DNA from: Papaver somniferum
Taxonomy: Eukaryota; Streptophyta; Magnoliopsida; Ranunculales; Papaveraceae
Assembly (NCBI RefSeq): GCF_003573695.1
Contig: NW_020621936.1
Location: 806,001-870,000 of the forward strand
Length of the DNA stretch: 64,000 nt
Reading direction: 5' to 3'
Made by a program: the position numbers and the translations under genes. The notes beneath the pieces were generated by a model. The model saw only the letters and a program-made list of their open reading frames with translations, made no database searches and was not told the origin of the DNA. This document shows positions 1 through 12,491 of the stretch, piece by piece; the first letter of the stretch is position 1, and each line of letters opens with the position of its first letter.

Positions 1-1142
1 TTTGGTTCATTCTACAAGGTTGTAGATATTTATAAGACTTAGCTAATGGGCAATAGAATCAAGCCAATTGAACTAGTAAACCTTAGATTTGTTAAAGATA
101 GATAATAAAAAGGTGTAAAGTCATAAATGGGCTTAGAACCATTAGATAAACTTTTATGAGCCTTGTATGATCCTTTTAGATAAATTCCTAGAGTGCTCGT
201 GTGATTAACAATTAGTCTATTCAACAACGATCGAATCAAAGGATGAACCAGTGGATCGTGGATCTCGAGGTAGGCATGGCTTGTCATCAAAAGAGGTGGG
301 AATACATTTAACTCTCTTGAAACCATTGTTGTTTCTTTTACAAAAGTTTATGTTTAATGAACTCATGCATTGTCTGTTTTTGCATCCCATGAATTGTTTA
401 GTTTGTGTTATGATTGTTCTGTTGATTCTTTTAATCTTTCCATGATTTGGGAAGGACTTGTAATGTTTTGAATGTCATTATGAATTGTTATGGGAAATAA
501 TAATTTCCACTCGTGGTATATAGGATACACTCCTTCACATTTATATCTACATGAATTCGAGCTTTTATGCTTATTATTGGTCATCAGTTTGCGAGTTCAG
601 AATTGGTGACATCAATAGCTATTAGGTGTGATTTGCGAGTTCGGAATTACAACCATATTATACATTGTTTGAAGAAGAAGTTTGTCCATATACATGTTTG
701 TTTATTACAGTGACTTGGTCATTTTTTTTAATGTTTGGGAAAACATGTATTGTTTTCCATGTCTTGCCATGATTTCTTGAAAGTTAAATGTTATATTCCT
801 ACTGGGGCCCCCTTTTAGGGATGATGTGATCACCATTCCCACTTTCAGTTTCAGAGACAGATCAGAGTTGCGCAGCGAAAGCTTCAAGGGTTGATTTTGC
901 TAGTTGGTTAACTTTTGTTATGTTTATTATGTTGTATATTCTATTTGTAAACCAAGTGACTATTGTATATGTATCATTTGAGAGGAGTTCTTGTATATAT
1001 ATATTTCAGAGCGGGGCTAGTTTTGGGTTAATTTTTGTAGCAGATTTCTTAATTGAATGTTTAAGTAATTGAATTAGATTCGTAGTGCCTCTCTTTTTAG
1101 TTAATCTCTTGGATTAGTCAGCTGCTAGATTTGGGGCGCTAC
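1..1142. other. Gene-free repeat-like DNA, possible end of a gypsy LTR
   Basis: I see no coding region that I can support. The stretch is AT-rich, and its short ORFs have no recognisable motif. It ends in a run reading GATTTGGGGCGCTACA (about 1127-1142), which resembles the 3' end of some plant chromovirus LTRs (many end in GGGGTGTTACA or similar). This is inference from a short motif; no matching second LTR is visible. Confidence 0.3.
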
Positions 1143-1199
1143 AAGTTACGAAATTGTATTTAAGGTTGTTTTAACAAGGTAAACCTGGCTAGTATGTAC

Positions 1200-2200
1200 C
1201 GGAACTATTCACAAACCGAATCCCAACAAGAACAAGTCTTGTAATCTATATTTCAAGATATGAATTTAACAAGAACAAGTCTTGTAGGTTCTTTACAGTT
1301 GAGATAATACTATATAGGTTTAGATACGTACAACATGTGATATTTCAATTTATATAAAGATAAAACAATATAACGTGGAAAAGAAATAACACAGACACCA
1401 GAGATTTCTGTTAACGAGGAAAACTACAATCTTGTAGAAAACATTGGGACCTACTCCAGATTGAACACTTACCGATTTAAGCTGTTACACCAATTACCTA
1501 CTACCAGATTTCAGACTAGATGTAATACATGCATGTTTCAGTTGTATTCTTGCACCCGTATAACTTCTAGCAGAACACCAATTCTCTTTAGGAATTCCTC
1601 TTGTAAACCTTCTAGCAGAACCTCAATTCTCTTTAGAAGATGCTCTTGAAAATCCTCTAGCAGAACGTTAATTCTCTTTATAAGATACTCCTTAACAATA
1701 AGGTTTTACGGTTCCATAACCTAATTGATTCTTCCTCACAAGATCACCTTGAAAAATCTAGAGATTTTATGAAAAACACCTAGGAACAGGTTCCGTAACT
1801 ATCAAAGAAGATATCTTTTTTCGAAATCTCATTCTTTTTTGTGAAGAACAAAGATATGGAAAACAACATTGTGCAACCACACATAATTTTTCAAGGGATA
1901 GGTTGTGCGGTTACATGAAACTCTTATTTATAGTGAATGATCAAGGGTAGATTGCTTGAAAACAAAGCTACCTTGTCGAGGTTAGGAAACACCCAAATAC
2001 TTGACCCAAATAGGCTTTTAGTCACGTATTCAAGGTTTAGGTTCGCGAACTGTTTTCAAAAGTTCGTGTACAATTTCCTATTCACGAAATCAACCTCAAC
2101 CACACTTATAAGTGTTGCTTTAATAAATCATTCATAACTTCTTCGTTATAACTCGGAATTGAGTGATTCTTGGCTCCTTGCATTCGTATTCTCATTCACT
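1200..2200 (-). repeat. Degenerate copia-type LTR fragment
   Basis: Read on the minus strand, 1325-1475 resembles the 3' part of the LTRs at 14471-26939: the same order of a motif like ACATGTTGT, the AAATAACACAGACACCAGA block with GTTAACGAGGAAA, and GGGACCTA.TCCAGATTGAA. A minus-strand TATA-like CTATAAATAAG lies near 1927-1937, upstream in that orientation, and TTCGCGAAC-type motifs near 2040-2065 match the AGTCCGCGAACT repeats of those LTRs. No internal region is attached, so this is an old solo LTR or a remnant of a related family. The ends are approximate and it may extend to about 3100. Confidence 0.55.
1564..1698. repeat. Three tandem 45-bp repeats
   Basis: Copies begin at 1564, 1609 and 1654. 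Each contains TCTAGCAGAAC, then AATTCTCTTTA. The period is exactly 45 bp, and copies differ by scattered substitutions. The repeats lie inside the degenerate LTR and downstream of its TATA-like box in the minus orientation. Confidence 0.85.
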
Positions 2201-3558
2201 ACAACATGAGCACCTTTTCATTGATAAAGGTCATTCTCAAAAAAAGTCATGGGCTCGAATATCCTCGAGTGTATATATAAATACATATTCACCGTCGTAG
2301 GAATTATTCCATAGAGTGAGCAATAGTTCTGATAGATAGAGAGGTAGAGTAAACAAGAGAATCAAGTATTTGTTACTAACCTTTAATGAAGTTATCCAAT
2401 ATCTCTTCGTGTAGTCTTCAATCTCCATTCTTCAAGGATAACTTTGTTTCCCTACTCTACTACTTAAACCAAATCTAGTCTGAAACCGACTTTAATGACT
2501 AAATGAAGAATGTGTTTCATCATCTAAATTTGACAACTAACTTGAGATACCTAAGCTAGTGGGTTCAACGGAGCAGCTCTAACATACACGGTTCCAGTAC
2601 TCTAGACCATAGTATATCCTCTGTGTAATTTCAAGACACACTTCTCAGATGTTTACATGAATTCCTAATAAGAATTACATCTAAACTGAGAAAATGTTTG
2701 TTTGAATCTTAAGTTATCTTAGCTTGAATTCAAAGCTACCTATAGTCTCTTAAGTCTATAAATACAGAGACTCAAACAATTTTGAATTCCAATCCCTGAC
2801 ACTTTTGTGTCCTAGTTGCTTGATAGAGTCGTCCTTATTAACCTAGGACCAAACTTAACCGTAAAACCAAAAAACCCAACTGTAATGGTTTACATTTGTT
2901 TTTTTTCTTCTTCCAATTTTACCCAGTTACACTTGGGTTCGACTAAGATCAAACGTAACCCTAACTGGTTTACAATTGGGTTTCCCCAGTTTTACCCATT
3001 TACAGTTAGGATTTCATCATCACCTAACGGTAAACTCTTGCTACGGTTGTTTACAAACGAAAACTTTAACCTTAAACCTACTTCTGCTTGCCCATAGGAA
3101 GAACTAATGGGGCACGTGACACAAACTCGTAAAGTAAGAAGATGGGCCTCCATCAAGTACTATTGAGAGCTATGAAAAGATTAAAAAAAATCAATCTTTT
3201 TACGTACTTTCACCAATAAATAAAAAGGACACTACTTGGATGAACCGAAATCTAGGGTTTTATTTTGGAAAAATCCCAAAAATTTCTCCATTCTTTCGTA
3301 CTTCTTCTTCCCACCAAAATAGTACACTTAATATGATCTTTTTATCATTAGCCATATTTAAAAATTAATTAATTGAATCATTAACTAATTAAATTATTAA
3401 ATTAAATAAATGATCAGGGCTTTTTATGCATTATAAAAATATTTTAGATGACGGGTTTTTGAAATTACTGATTGGTGACTCGTTTTTATCTTATTAGTGA
3501 ACCCTATCTATTGGAATGTGAATCTCCTATAGTAGGTTGCGTCTTTTTTAGCAAGATT
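2201..3558. other. Intergenic sequence without a supported gene
   Basis: No convincing coding exon is seen. 2810-3100 has repeated phrases such as TTTACAATTGGG and TTTACAGTTAGG that look like decayed repeat DNA. 3350-3420 is a run of TTAATTAA-type AT-rich sequence. This is probably the distal upstream region of the RING-CH gene. Confidence 0.5.
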
Positions 3559-3685
3559 GCTAATAGGGGTACCAGATTAAGTGGGGATATACCAAAATCA
3601 AGATATGACAAAACAGTTTTTATATAGGACAAAACAAGTTTTGCCTTGGCTTGGTACACCCCACTTAACCTGGTACCCCATTAGC
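3559..3685. mobile_element. Foldback MITE-like element
   Basis: The left arm 3559-3597 begins GCTAATAGGGGTACCAG and continues into TTAAGTGGGG. The right arm 3650-3685 is its near-perfect reverse complement, ending CTGGTACCCCATTAGC. The arms pair over about 35 bp with a few mismatches, and the AT-rich centre has no ORF. No clean target duplication is evident, so the superfamily is uncertain; a PIF/Harbinger-like or hAT-like MITE is possible. It lies about 440 bp upstream of the RING-CH start codon. Confidence 0.75.
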
Positions 3686-3960
3686 AGCTTAGTTTTTTTT
3701 AGGTGCGAAAGACTTCAACATTACTAATAGGTGTATGTGTGTTTTTTAGGGTTCAATAAGCTGGTGCCGAGTTGGCAGTCATGACTCATGAAAGACTTTG
3801 CCAAAGGGAGCTGAAGGTCCTAATAACGTAATAGAACGGGTCATAATAGTCCAGAAACTGACAAAACTTGAGTACCATTTCAGGAAAATCCAACAACTAC
3901 TTGAATTTCTCAACTTCTTCCCGAAGTTCAGACTAGTCTATAGAACATCTTAAAACCTAC

Positions 3961-4010
3961 AAAAAAAAGAGAGAGAGAGAGAGAATTAACCGTGAATAGA
4001 GAGAGAGGAA
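3961..4010 (+). repeat. GA-rich microsatellite in the presumed 5' UTR
   Basis: A short A run is followed by GAGAGAGA repeats, interrupted, then more GAGAGAG. It is followed by CT-rich sequence at 4090-4110, just before the ATG at 4121. Such GA/CT tracts are common in plant core promoters and 5' UTRs. Confidence 0.6.
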
Positions 4011-4120
4011 GAAAGAATGAGAATTTAGGGTTTCTCGAAACATGGGGTTTCCTAAATTCCATCAATACTACGAAATTTTGAATCTTTAGTTTCTCTTTCT
4101 CTCTCCCCCATTAAAATTTC

Positions 4121-7100
4121 ATGGCTGGTATTGCTAGTTCTGATCCTCTAGTTCCTCCTACTCCAATCACTGAAAATGATGAAATTGACCTTGAAGCTGG
4201 ACCCAGTGAACAAATTCAGTGCAGAATTTGTCTTGAAACTGATGGTAAATTTACTCCTCCCCTCTCAAATTTGATCATTTTGGTAATATTAGGTTTTTCT
4301 ATGATTCATAGTTTAAACATGTTTTTTCTGTTTCCGGATTCTAGACCTAAATTCTGTGCTTTTTTTTTTGAAGCATAATTCTGTGCTTAATGTTTGTATA
4401 TAGAAAAATAAAAAGAACATTTCTTTTCTTGAATTTTGTGTAAATTTTTGAGTTCCTTCAAATGTAAGACTACTTGATCATTGTTGTGCAAAATGTGTCA
4501 TACTTTTATTAGCATTTTGTTCTCCTTTGCTATTTTAGGAAGGGATTTTATTGCTCCTTGCAAGTGTAAGGGAACCTCCAAGTTTGTTCACCGTGAATGC
4601 TTGGATCACTGGCGGGCTGTTAAGGTAAAACAATGAAACCTTTAATAGACACCATTTTTGTGGTAGTAATTTTATGTACTGTGGTAGTAATAATATGTAC
4701 GATATTATTTGTTGGAACCAAAAAGATTAGACTGTATTGAAAAGGAAAAATGAGTGTAATACTTACTCTAATGTCCAACTCCCATTTATACAATATTTGG
4801 TCTCTAGAGTAGTGACTTTGATCCTGCTGGCCCATAAAATCATTAACCATCAGTTTTTAATCACAAACAAGCAACAAAAGTTTCTTTGTTCTGTTCTTTC
4901 CATAACTCCCAAGTACTGCACAAGTGAGTTTCTTCCGCGTTCACTGCTGATTGCCATGAAAAGGATTGCAAGACAAAGATTGAGAGTGTTCCTGTTTTCC
5001 TATGGGCATTGCTCATTTCAGTTTGAAGTAGTTGATGAAGTATGCCCTCACCTCATCATTTGTTAATTTGCAGTGCAAAAGAACGTGAACTGCAGATCAT
5101 CTTCTAGGTTCATAAATTACCTGTGACGGTAGAAAGATTTTCTCTTCTATATCTTGACATATTTAAAGCAGCCAATCAGTAATGAAAAGCTGCCCATATT
5201 CTATTGTTAATTCTTACATACACATTATTTTAAGAAGTTGTTCATCCCGTCTGCTGCTAAATAAATTCATGGTTATATATATATGGGTATGAGTAGGATT
5301 CATGTAACGCCGTAGTTTCCACCTCCATCTCTGATGTCTGATGTTGCATTCGCTGTTTCAGAAGATTTCCGGTTTCTAGCAACCAAACATAGTTGGCAAA
5401 ATGTTAGACTTATTTATTTGTGGAGACAATCTTTACGCACTTCCAAAACCGCCCCGTCTTCGTTCAAGTGCTTGAGGTCTTTGTATATGTCGTCAATATA
5501 AACTTTAACATCATATGTAATCTTTATTTTTTCAGGAGGGATTTGCATTTGCTCACTGCACAACCTGCAAGGCACCTTACTATTTGAGAGTACATGTTGC
5601 TGCAGATAGGAAATGGCGAACCTTGAAATTCCGTTTCTTTGTAACAAGAGATATAATGTTTATCTTTATTGCTGTTCAGCTTGTAGGTTATCGGTTTTCA
5701 ATTTCGTATGTTAGTTCATTTTTGCTTCTGTAAATTCTGCAGTTATGGTTCTGCATTTGACTTCTATATTTTTCTTCTTGTCTGTGTGAAGGTAATTTCT
5801 TCATTGGGATATTTGATGTACTTAGTTGACGACTACCAGTCGTTCGGGCTTCGTTTAGCCTGGGGCTTTGAAAATATAATTAGTTTCTACTACATATCTG
5901 GTAAGTATTTGAGTACCTTAAAATTGTTAACCATTATGGTGTTTACTCATTAGTGTTCACTTACTCTGCGGTTAGATGTTATGTTGTGCGTGATATTTAA
6001 GAGACCCTTTTTGTTTGCTGGAATGTTTAATTTTTATTTTGCAACTTGCCCTTTTGGTATGATGTCTTGTCTACCTTATGATGAATAGTGTGTTTGTATT
6101 TTTCATAATGCTACGAACAAGCTGGCCAGTTATTCCTAAGGTGGTATATAGCTGGAATCTTTAACTTGATCTTTGAATGATGTTAAATTCGAGAAAGAGA
6201 AATGTTTGCCATCATATCAGATTGAACAGCCTCCGTCACTAGTCTCATCATAGAATTATTCGTTTTGGTACTTGCTCATTGATGGTTTTGGATGCTTGAT
6301 ACTCTTTTATACTCTTAACTAGGATAGTTTTTGGTTCCTTCCTTACATTTTTGTCTGTCGTTGACAAGCTAATGTTTCTCTTTGTCACATAGTTTCTTAT
6401 TTTCAAATTCTGCATAGGTTTTCTTTTGCTCTCAAATAATGGTTCTCTTGATATCTCTTAACAAGATATTGTTGCCTAGCACCATCTCTAGTGTTCTGTC
6501 TATCTTTGATATCCCTCATAGTATTTTCGCACTTGATCTGTAGCACTGTTACTGCAAGTACACTTACTTTTGTCGTTGACTGCAGGGGCCCTTATATTTT
6601 TTGCTTTGCTTGGGTTATCTGGGTGCTTCATAACTTGTTATGATAGAAGAGTGCGCAGTGATCTAGCTCAGCCATGTCGAGAATTGTGTCTTTGCTGCTG
6701 CCAGCCTGGGTAAATTTTTTGGAGTTCTTTTTTTTTTTTGCTTGATGTCCAGTACTCAAGTCCCTCGACCTTTGTGGTTCAATCTTGCCAATCTTCTTAT
6801 TCCAGTTGATGCACATCTTAGTTGAATCGTTTATTTTCTTATGGTTTGTCATTAGCCACACTGTTTATTTTGTGGCGCAAGAACATTATAACCAATCCAC
6901 CAACATATGCATATGATTTTCCCCCATGAGTTGAACTTGAAGCCCTTCCTCAACTGCATTGATACTGCTTAGTGCTTTCTCATTTGCATGGTTGCTTAGA
7001 CTTGTGCATTGACATTTTTTACCATATCGCTCTAAGCGCAATGGTCTAGAATTGATTTTCGTATCTTGGTGTTTTCCGTTTGCTCATTATCTTACATTCT

Positions 7101-7636
7101 TAAACTTTTGTTTTTCTCTTCATGCAGAATGTGTGCGGACTGCCATTTACCTGGAACTCTTTGCATGTGGACTGACTGCACAACATGCTTTGAAGGTTGT
7201 GCCAGCACCGCAGGCGAGTGTGGTTGCTTGGCAGGTGCTGGGGAAGCAGGATTACCATTATTATTTATAATGGGTTTGATTGTTTTAGGGCTATTTACGG
7301 TGATTGGTATTTTCTACAGTGTACTTGTGGCTACTATGGTGGGACAACGGATTTGGCAACGGCACTATCACATACTTGCTAAAAGAATGCTTACTAAAGT
7401 GAGTTCCTATCACCTTTGACTGATCAACATTTTCAAATTGTAATTCCTTCTTTATGTTCAGTTAAAAAGCTTGAACTTACTGCTACAATAAATAATCAAG
7501 TTTCTCACTTTAAACCTCATAATTACAGGAGTATGTAGTGGAGGATGTCGATGGTGAAATGGTAGATTCCAGTTGGTGTCCTCCGCCTCTTCCGCCAGAG
7601 CATATACAACAATTGAAGACTCTTGGTCTCTTATAG
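4121..7636 (+). CDS. RING-CH (MARCH-type) membrane E3 ubiquitin ligase, 7 exons
   Basis: Exons 4121-4244, 4539-4624, 5536-5682, 5792-5900, 6586-6709, 7128-7398 and 7529-7636 join in frame to 323 codons (322 residues); every intron is GT-AG. Residues 34-81 form a C4HC3 RING-CH domain: C34-x2-C37, C49-x-C51, H59-x2-C62, C78-x2-C81. By family knowledge this domain recruits an E2 and ubiquitinates membrane proteins. Three hydrophobic stretches follow (about 110-134, 156-175 and 239-264), so the protein should sit in an endomembrane or the plasma membrane. Between the second and third is a very cysteine-rich segment (about 187-230), which could bind metal or be acylated (inference). The C-terminal tail is acidic and proline-rich. 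The ATG at 4121 is the first that reads into the RING domain. The gene converges with the ATG14-like gene. It matches a conserved single-RINGv plant family; the substrate is unknown. Confidence 0.9.
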
Positions 7637-8617
7637 ACCAAATGTTCATTATTTACTATCGTCACATGATTTGCAAAGCTGATCATCATATGGAAGTGGT
7701 TTGCAGTTAGATTTTTTGGTTTTTAAATCGTTATTTTGTGGATTTTGAGATGCGGATTATTTGTTTACTCTTCATACTGCTTATCAACTTGTCAATGGAG
7801 GTTGTATATTGTTAACCAAAGAAAAATAAGAAGACCTAGAGAAACTAATCATGTATTTTCTTCTTTCCTACACTGTAAAGAACGGAACCATATAGATGGA
7901 GGCATTACCAAATTTATATACTTCATGATTTTCCAATGTTAACAGTTCTGCCTTGCTTACGTAGTGGTGAATTTTTCCTTCACAATAGAAATTCACTTTG
8001 TAAGGATGACATTTGAAGTTTTGAACTTATATGATTTGCTAGAAGCCTTCTAACATAATGCAAGCGTGTATATTAGTTTTGCCTTTTGGGAATGGATTGA
8101 TCAAATCTTGTACCAGATGACATTTCAACTGCTCAAGTCCCTTGTATGCGGAATGTTGGTGACCTGATGGCACCAACCAATAATATGCGAGTACTCTTTA
8201 AAACTGGAGAGGGATTAGGGATTCCCAAAAATCTAAAATCACCAAGATTTAAGAATTTCCAAGAGAAAATCCTCCGAAATTTTGGCACACATGAATTAGT
8301 CCAAATACAGCAGATTGCTCAGGATGTGAGAATGGAATAATTGATAAGATGTATAACTTAATATTTACACAACATTTGAGCACAACAGACTGAATTTGAC
8401 ACTCTATACAAGCAAAAACCATATCCACAGAGACAGAGAGAGCGGGTGAAATAATGCTGAAAACCTTTCAAGATGTCACGCCCTTGAAATCTGCATAACA
8501 AAACATGGAGTCTACTGGTTATAACATATTTAAACAACCCTGAAATTAAAACCATTAATTTGGCGGTCAGTAATTCCAGTCAAAGATATCGTAACTATCA
8601 GAATTACCATTAGCAGA
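7637..8617. other. Convergent intergenic region with both 3' UTRs
   Basis: About 980 bp separate the stop codons of the two converging genes. The sequence must hold both 3' UTRs. A 64-codon plus-strand ORF at 8146-8340 has no recognisable domain. No canonical RNA gene or transposon terminus was seen. Confidence 0.6.
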
Positions 8618-11600
8618 TTATCTCCTTTTCGCGTCAACGAACATGGCACGAGTCCAGTGTTCGATGTCCTCAGTCTGTGATGGTGGAGGGGGGAATTTTG
8701 GATGCTCTACGATATCCCATCCTTCAACAAGGCTATCGGGTTTTCCATTGTCGGGTACCTCATTAGCGTAAAGATAACTAGCTGCAGAATTTGAAAGGTT
8801 TAGTCCACCTGCACCCCGCTGCCAAAGTAAAACAAAACAGATAAGCTGAAAAGATTGTGTACAAGGACAATGCTATTGACGGAAGTAGATAATATGATTT
8901 CTTCATATTGTCTGAGAGCGCAAAACATCAAAGCAGGAGTAAGATTGGAGAAAGAACAGGGAACGGATGTCAGAAAAATAAAAAGCAAGGAATATATAGA
9001 GCTTTTAGTATCTTAATCTGAATAATTTTGATGCATTTCTGACTTGGAAACAATGTTCAAGGGGTTTATACCACTACTGGTGTCACGTGTCCACTCTCTA
9101 GTAACGTGCTGGATGAACCCGAATTGACATGCCACACAGATTTGTTTAACTGTTGAACTTGCTTGCAGGATCTGCAGAGTAAACAGCAGAACGTGGTTAA
9201 AGAGTAATAATATCTTTTAAATGCAAACATGGCATCTCCATTCCCACCATTTCATCGAAACTGATACATCAGTTTTTCATTAATAAATTCCAAATTTATG
9301 GACTTCGGTAAAACAGCTCGAAGTTGAAAAAAATGTGAACGGCAGCAATATTCTGATTACTGCTAACCAATCCTGGTTCAGTTGTGGTCATTAGAAGAGG
9401 TAAAACTGACTATATGGGAGATTGTATATGAAGAATATTTTACCTCGAACATGCCATTTTCAAAGATAAGACTGATCTAACTTCCTTTGAAGAAGATAGA
9501 GTTCCCAACAACTTAGTGAGTGCTTCAAAAGTAGAGGCTTCAGATGGAATATCTAAACACAGAGAATTGTAACAGTATGCTGTAATGCATGCTACACTTT
9601 TCTTCAGAAGTGATATGCCTTTCTGCAGATCCTTATGGGTTTCAAGTGAATGTGGAGATGCAGAAGAGAAGTTAAAGCTAGAGCTTCCAAAAGCATCCAG
9701 ATGTGGCTTCTTCACGGATTCCATCGAAGCAACACCATAGTTACTCGAGTTTTTATCAGCCCATTCGTTTTCCCCACTTGTCGAGCAACAATTTGGGCGT
9801 GGAATAAAAAGAGGATACTCATTGCTGCATCACATACATTAAACAAACTGTCAGTGGTCAGCCTTTACTAATCAGCTATGAAAATGGAACTACCTTTGAG
9901 AAGATGGATGTTTATCCCAATATGAATCCCGTTGCCATATACGCGAGGTTGAACCCTATAGAAACCAGTGTTATAATACAGAATAATGATGTAGCCATGC
10001 AAAAAAAAAAAGCATAAATTTATTGATCCGTTCATCAAACAACTAATCAGAGGTGTGGAGAACAGGAAATGAATCTTACTGCAAACCCTGAGTTATGAAG
10101 TGCAGGCGCGGCCAAGGCCGGTACAACTAGATCTAGAAGTTGCACCATGTATCTGTTTATCAAGTGCTATCATTAGAAATAATCCATTAAATGTTCACGG
10201 ATATTTTATGAAACTGTAATTGAGTTTTTAGTAATATATACCCTAGAGAAGCTGCAAGCTCTTCCGACGAAACAGAATGGGGATCCAGTCCTCTAGGTAG
10301 ACGTGCATTGCAAATTTGATCATACGGGCCACTAAAGCCATCTTTTTTCTCGCCGTCCATATTGACCTTCCAACCAAAAACAAGATAATTCTTTAAGCAT
10401 TTCACACAGATCGCTTGAAAACCAAAGCTAACCCGCTGAGCTTTTCACATCATAGTATCCAGGGAAGGTTTCACAGGATTCTGTTGCTTGTTAAAAGGCT
10501 TACCCGACGTTGTGGGAATAGTTTGCAGATCTGTTTTATAACCACGGATTGTTTATGAAGACGTTCAGAGGTAATTGCCATCTGTCATGGAACATCAATA
10601 ACTTGCCAATTAAGTTTTTACCAAGATACACCTTAAACAAAGCAAGACAGATATAAGCAGAATCCAGAAACACATGAATTGCAGTTGAACTGAGGCCTGC
10701 TTAAATATGATGTAAAAATATGTCAAGTAAGGATTGTCATCAAGCACCGCAATGAGAAAATACACTTACATGTCCTAAGCTCTGTGTGCATATAAGATTG
10801 GGGTAAAACTTTTCCAGCTGTTCCACACGATTTCTTTGCAACTACATCAAAAAAACAGACCCCGGTTATAATCAACTTAAAAATGAGAGGAAGAGGGAGT
10901 GGGGGAGGGAGGGAGGATAACGACACCAGATGATTACAAATGAAAATTAAAAATCATTTCTGGTAAACAAATTTAAGCTAGGGAAACTGTTCTACCGTAA
11001 GCATGACAGAATCAAGCAACCCATGTCTAAGATTCAAATCATTAGTCATACTTTCAAGAGTAGCCTTTCCTGAGAAAACATCAATTGCACAAGACATAAG
11101 ATTCAGCGACGGATCTAAAAAAAGGTAACAAATCCTAGACAAGACGACATTACCTACGGGAGGACCAACCTTGTAAAAGTTGCTTTTGTTTAAGACGAAG
11201 CTTCTCCCTCAGCTTTGCAAGTTTCTCATTCTGAAGCACTCTCCAGCTGTATTGGTCATCTGCTTTACTCTGATAATGATAAAAGCAAAAGAAACATGAG
11301 TTCAGTCACATAATAACTATTTTGGTCATGATAACTTAATCGCATTGTTGCAGCAATTCATCATGCAAGGATGATTAAGCAACTACTTTAGCTCCACAAG
11401 AAAATCGATAAACCTGGAGTCCACGATGAATGCATATCATACCTTTGCAACAAGCTGGGCACTCAGTCTCATATGCAAACTATTACGGACACTCTTCAAT
11501 GATTTCAAAGATACACTGTACTCGTTTAACCTACAAAAGAGAACAATATAAGAAATTGCATCTTCAGTCGCCCCATAATCAAATGTAATAGACTTGGATA

Positions 11601-11807
11601 CCATGATACATCCCTAAAATGATCTCTCTCATACCAAAAAGTGCTCTTTTACTTTGAATCTTCGGATTATCATCTTTCATAATGAAAAGTAAACAATGAA
11701 TTAGAATCGAAATAGAGAAACACTTACCTGTAATTTACACAAAGTGGGCATATAGAGGCAAGATTTGGATTCTCACATATTGCACAAGTAGTAGTTCTTC
11801 TTGCCAT
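8618..11807 (-). CDS. ATG14: ATG14-like subunit of the autophagy PI3-kinase complex, 12 exons
   Basis: Exons on the minus strand are 11728-11807, 11443-11530, 11170-11269, 10996-11069, 10770-10841, 10504-10581, 10242-10366, 10080-10152, 9894-9955, 9444-9824, 9072-9171 and 8618-8818. They join in frame to 478 codons (477 residues), about the length I recall for plant ATG14 proteins, and all junctions are GT-AG. The N-terminus carries two CxxC pairs (C8, C11, C20, C23), typical of ATG14. A charged, heptad-like coiled coil follows (about residues 28-140). The middle has the family-like RIWQRDSYW segment, and residues near 300-375 hold a conserved helix-rich block with KGISLLKKSVACI. The tail WDIVEHPKFPPPPSQTEDIE also matches my memory of the family. 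ATG14 brings VPS34, VPS15 and ATG6 to autophagosome sites. No expression signal was read; a gypsy LTR begins about 680 bp upstream of the start codon. Called by recognition, not by a search. Confidence 0.85.
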
Positions 11808-12491
11808 TGTTCTCCCCCCTTTTCCAACCTACAAATAACACACACTTCAATTCCTTTGAACACCCTTCAAAACAGATCAAATTTATCAATCTAAATAAAT
11901 CCAAAATTCAACATCGGGTATATATATATTTAATTCTAAGGAACACGAAGACAAATTCAAAATTGATATTGAAACTTTCTTCTGACCTAATAGTATCTTC
12001 CTGATAATAGATAAGAGATAAAAAGAGAGATTTCAGATCATTGTGGAAATTTATATTCAAAACTAGATTCAGACTAGATATACACTAAGGAAATCATGCG
12101 ATATTTGTCCAGATGGTTTGATTACTTACAAAAAAGATCTTCCTTTCCCTTTTCAGAATTTCTTGGTGTTTAAATATAGACGAAGAGATTCTTCCATTGC
12201 CGCAGTGAAACTTTGTTATAAGGAAACACGCGAAACTAATATTTGCTTCTGCAAACTCTTTGAGGGTAACAACAGTATAATATATTAGTCGGGTCTGACT
12301 TTCGGGATCATATTCCGCCAAGTAAACTAATAGTGTGCGTCCGCAGCAAATAAAAGACCCATCCGGTCGTCGGTCGACCTTAACTCGAACCGGAAACTTT
12401 TTTGATTCTGCAGGGTGTCATCAAAATTGAACTCGCTGCTCTAGGGCCTTCGGATAACAGCGATATGACATCATCTACTTATCTATCTATT
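11808..12491 (-). promoter_or_regulatory. Presumed 5' UTR and promoter of the ATG14-like gene
   Basis: The region between the ATG14-like start codon and the gypsy LTR is AT-rich with no supported ORF. It includes TATATATATT near 11919-11930, on either strand a possible TATA element. The retrotransposon boundary limits the native upstream sequence to under 700 bp. Confidence 0.4.

Noticed and set aside
39..326. 95-codon minus-strand ORF and other short ORFs in the first 3 kb
   Set aside because: No motif or splice support, and the surroundings are decayed repeats.
2810..3100. Possible second foldback element or telomere-like repeat (ACCCTAA, AACCTTAAACC phrases)
   Set aside because: The phrases are scattered and I could not pair arms or define a unit.
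8146..8340. 64-codon ORF between the two host genes
   Set aside because: No domain, no splice context and no similarity that I recognise; the region must hold 3' UTRs.
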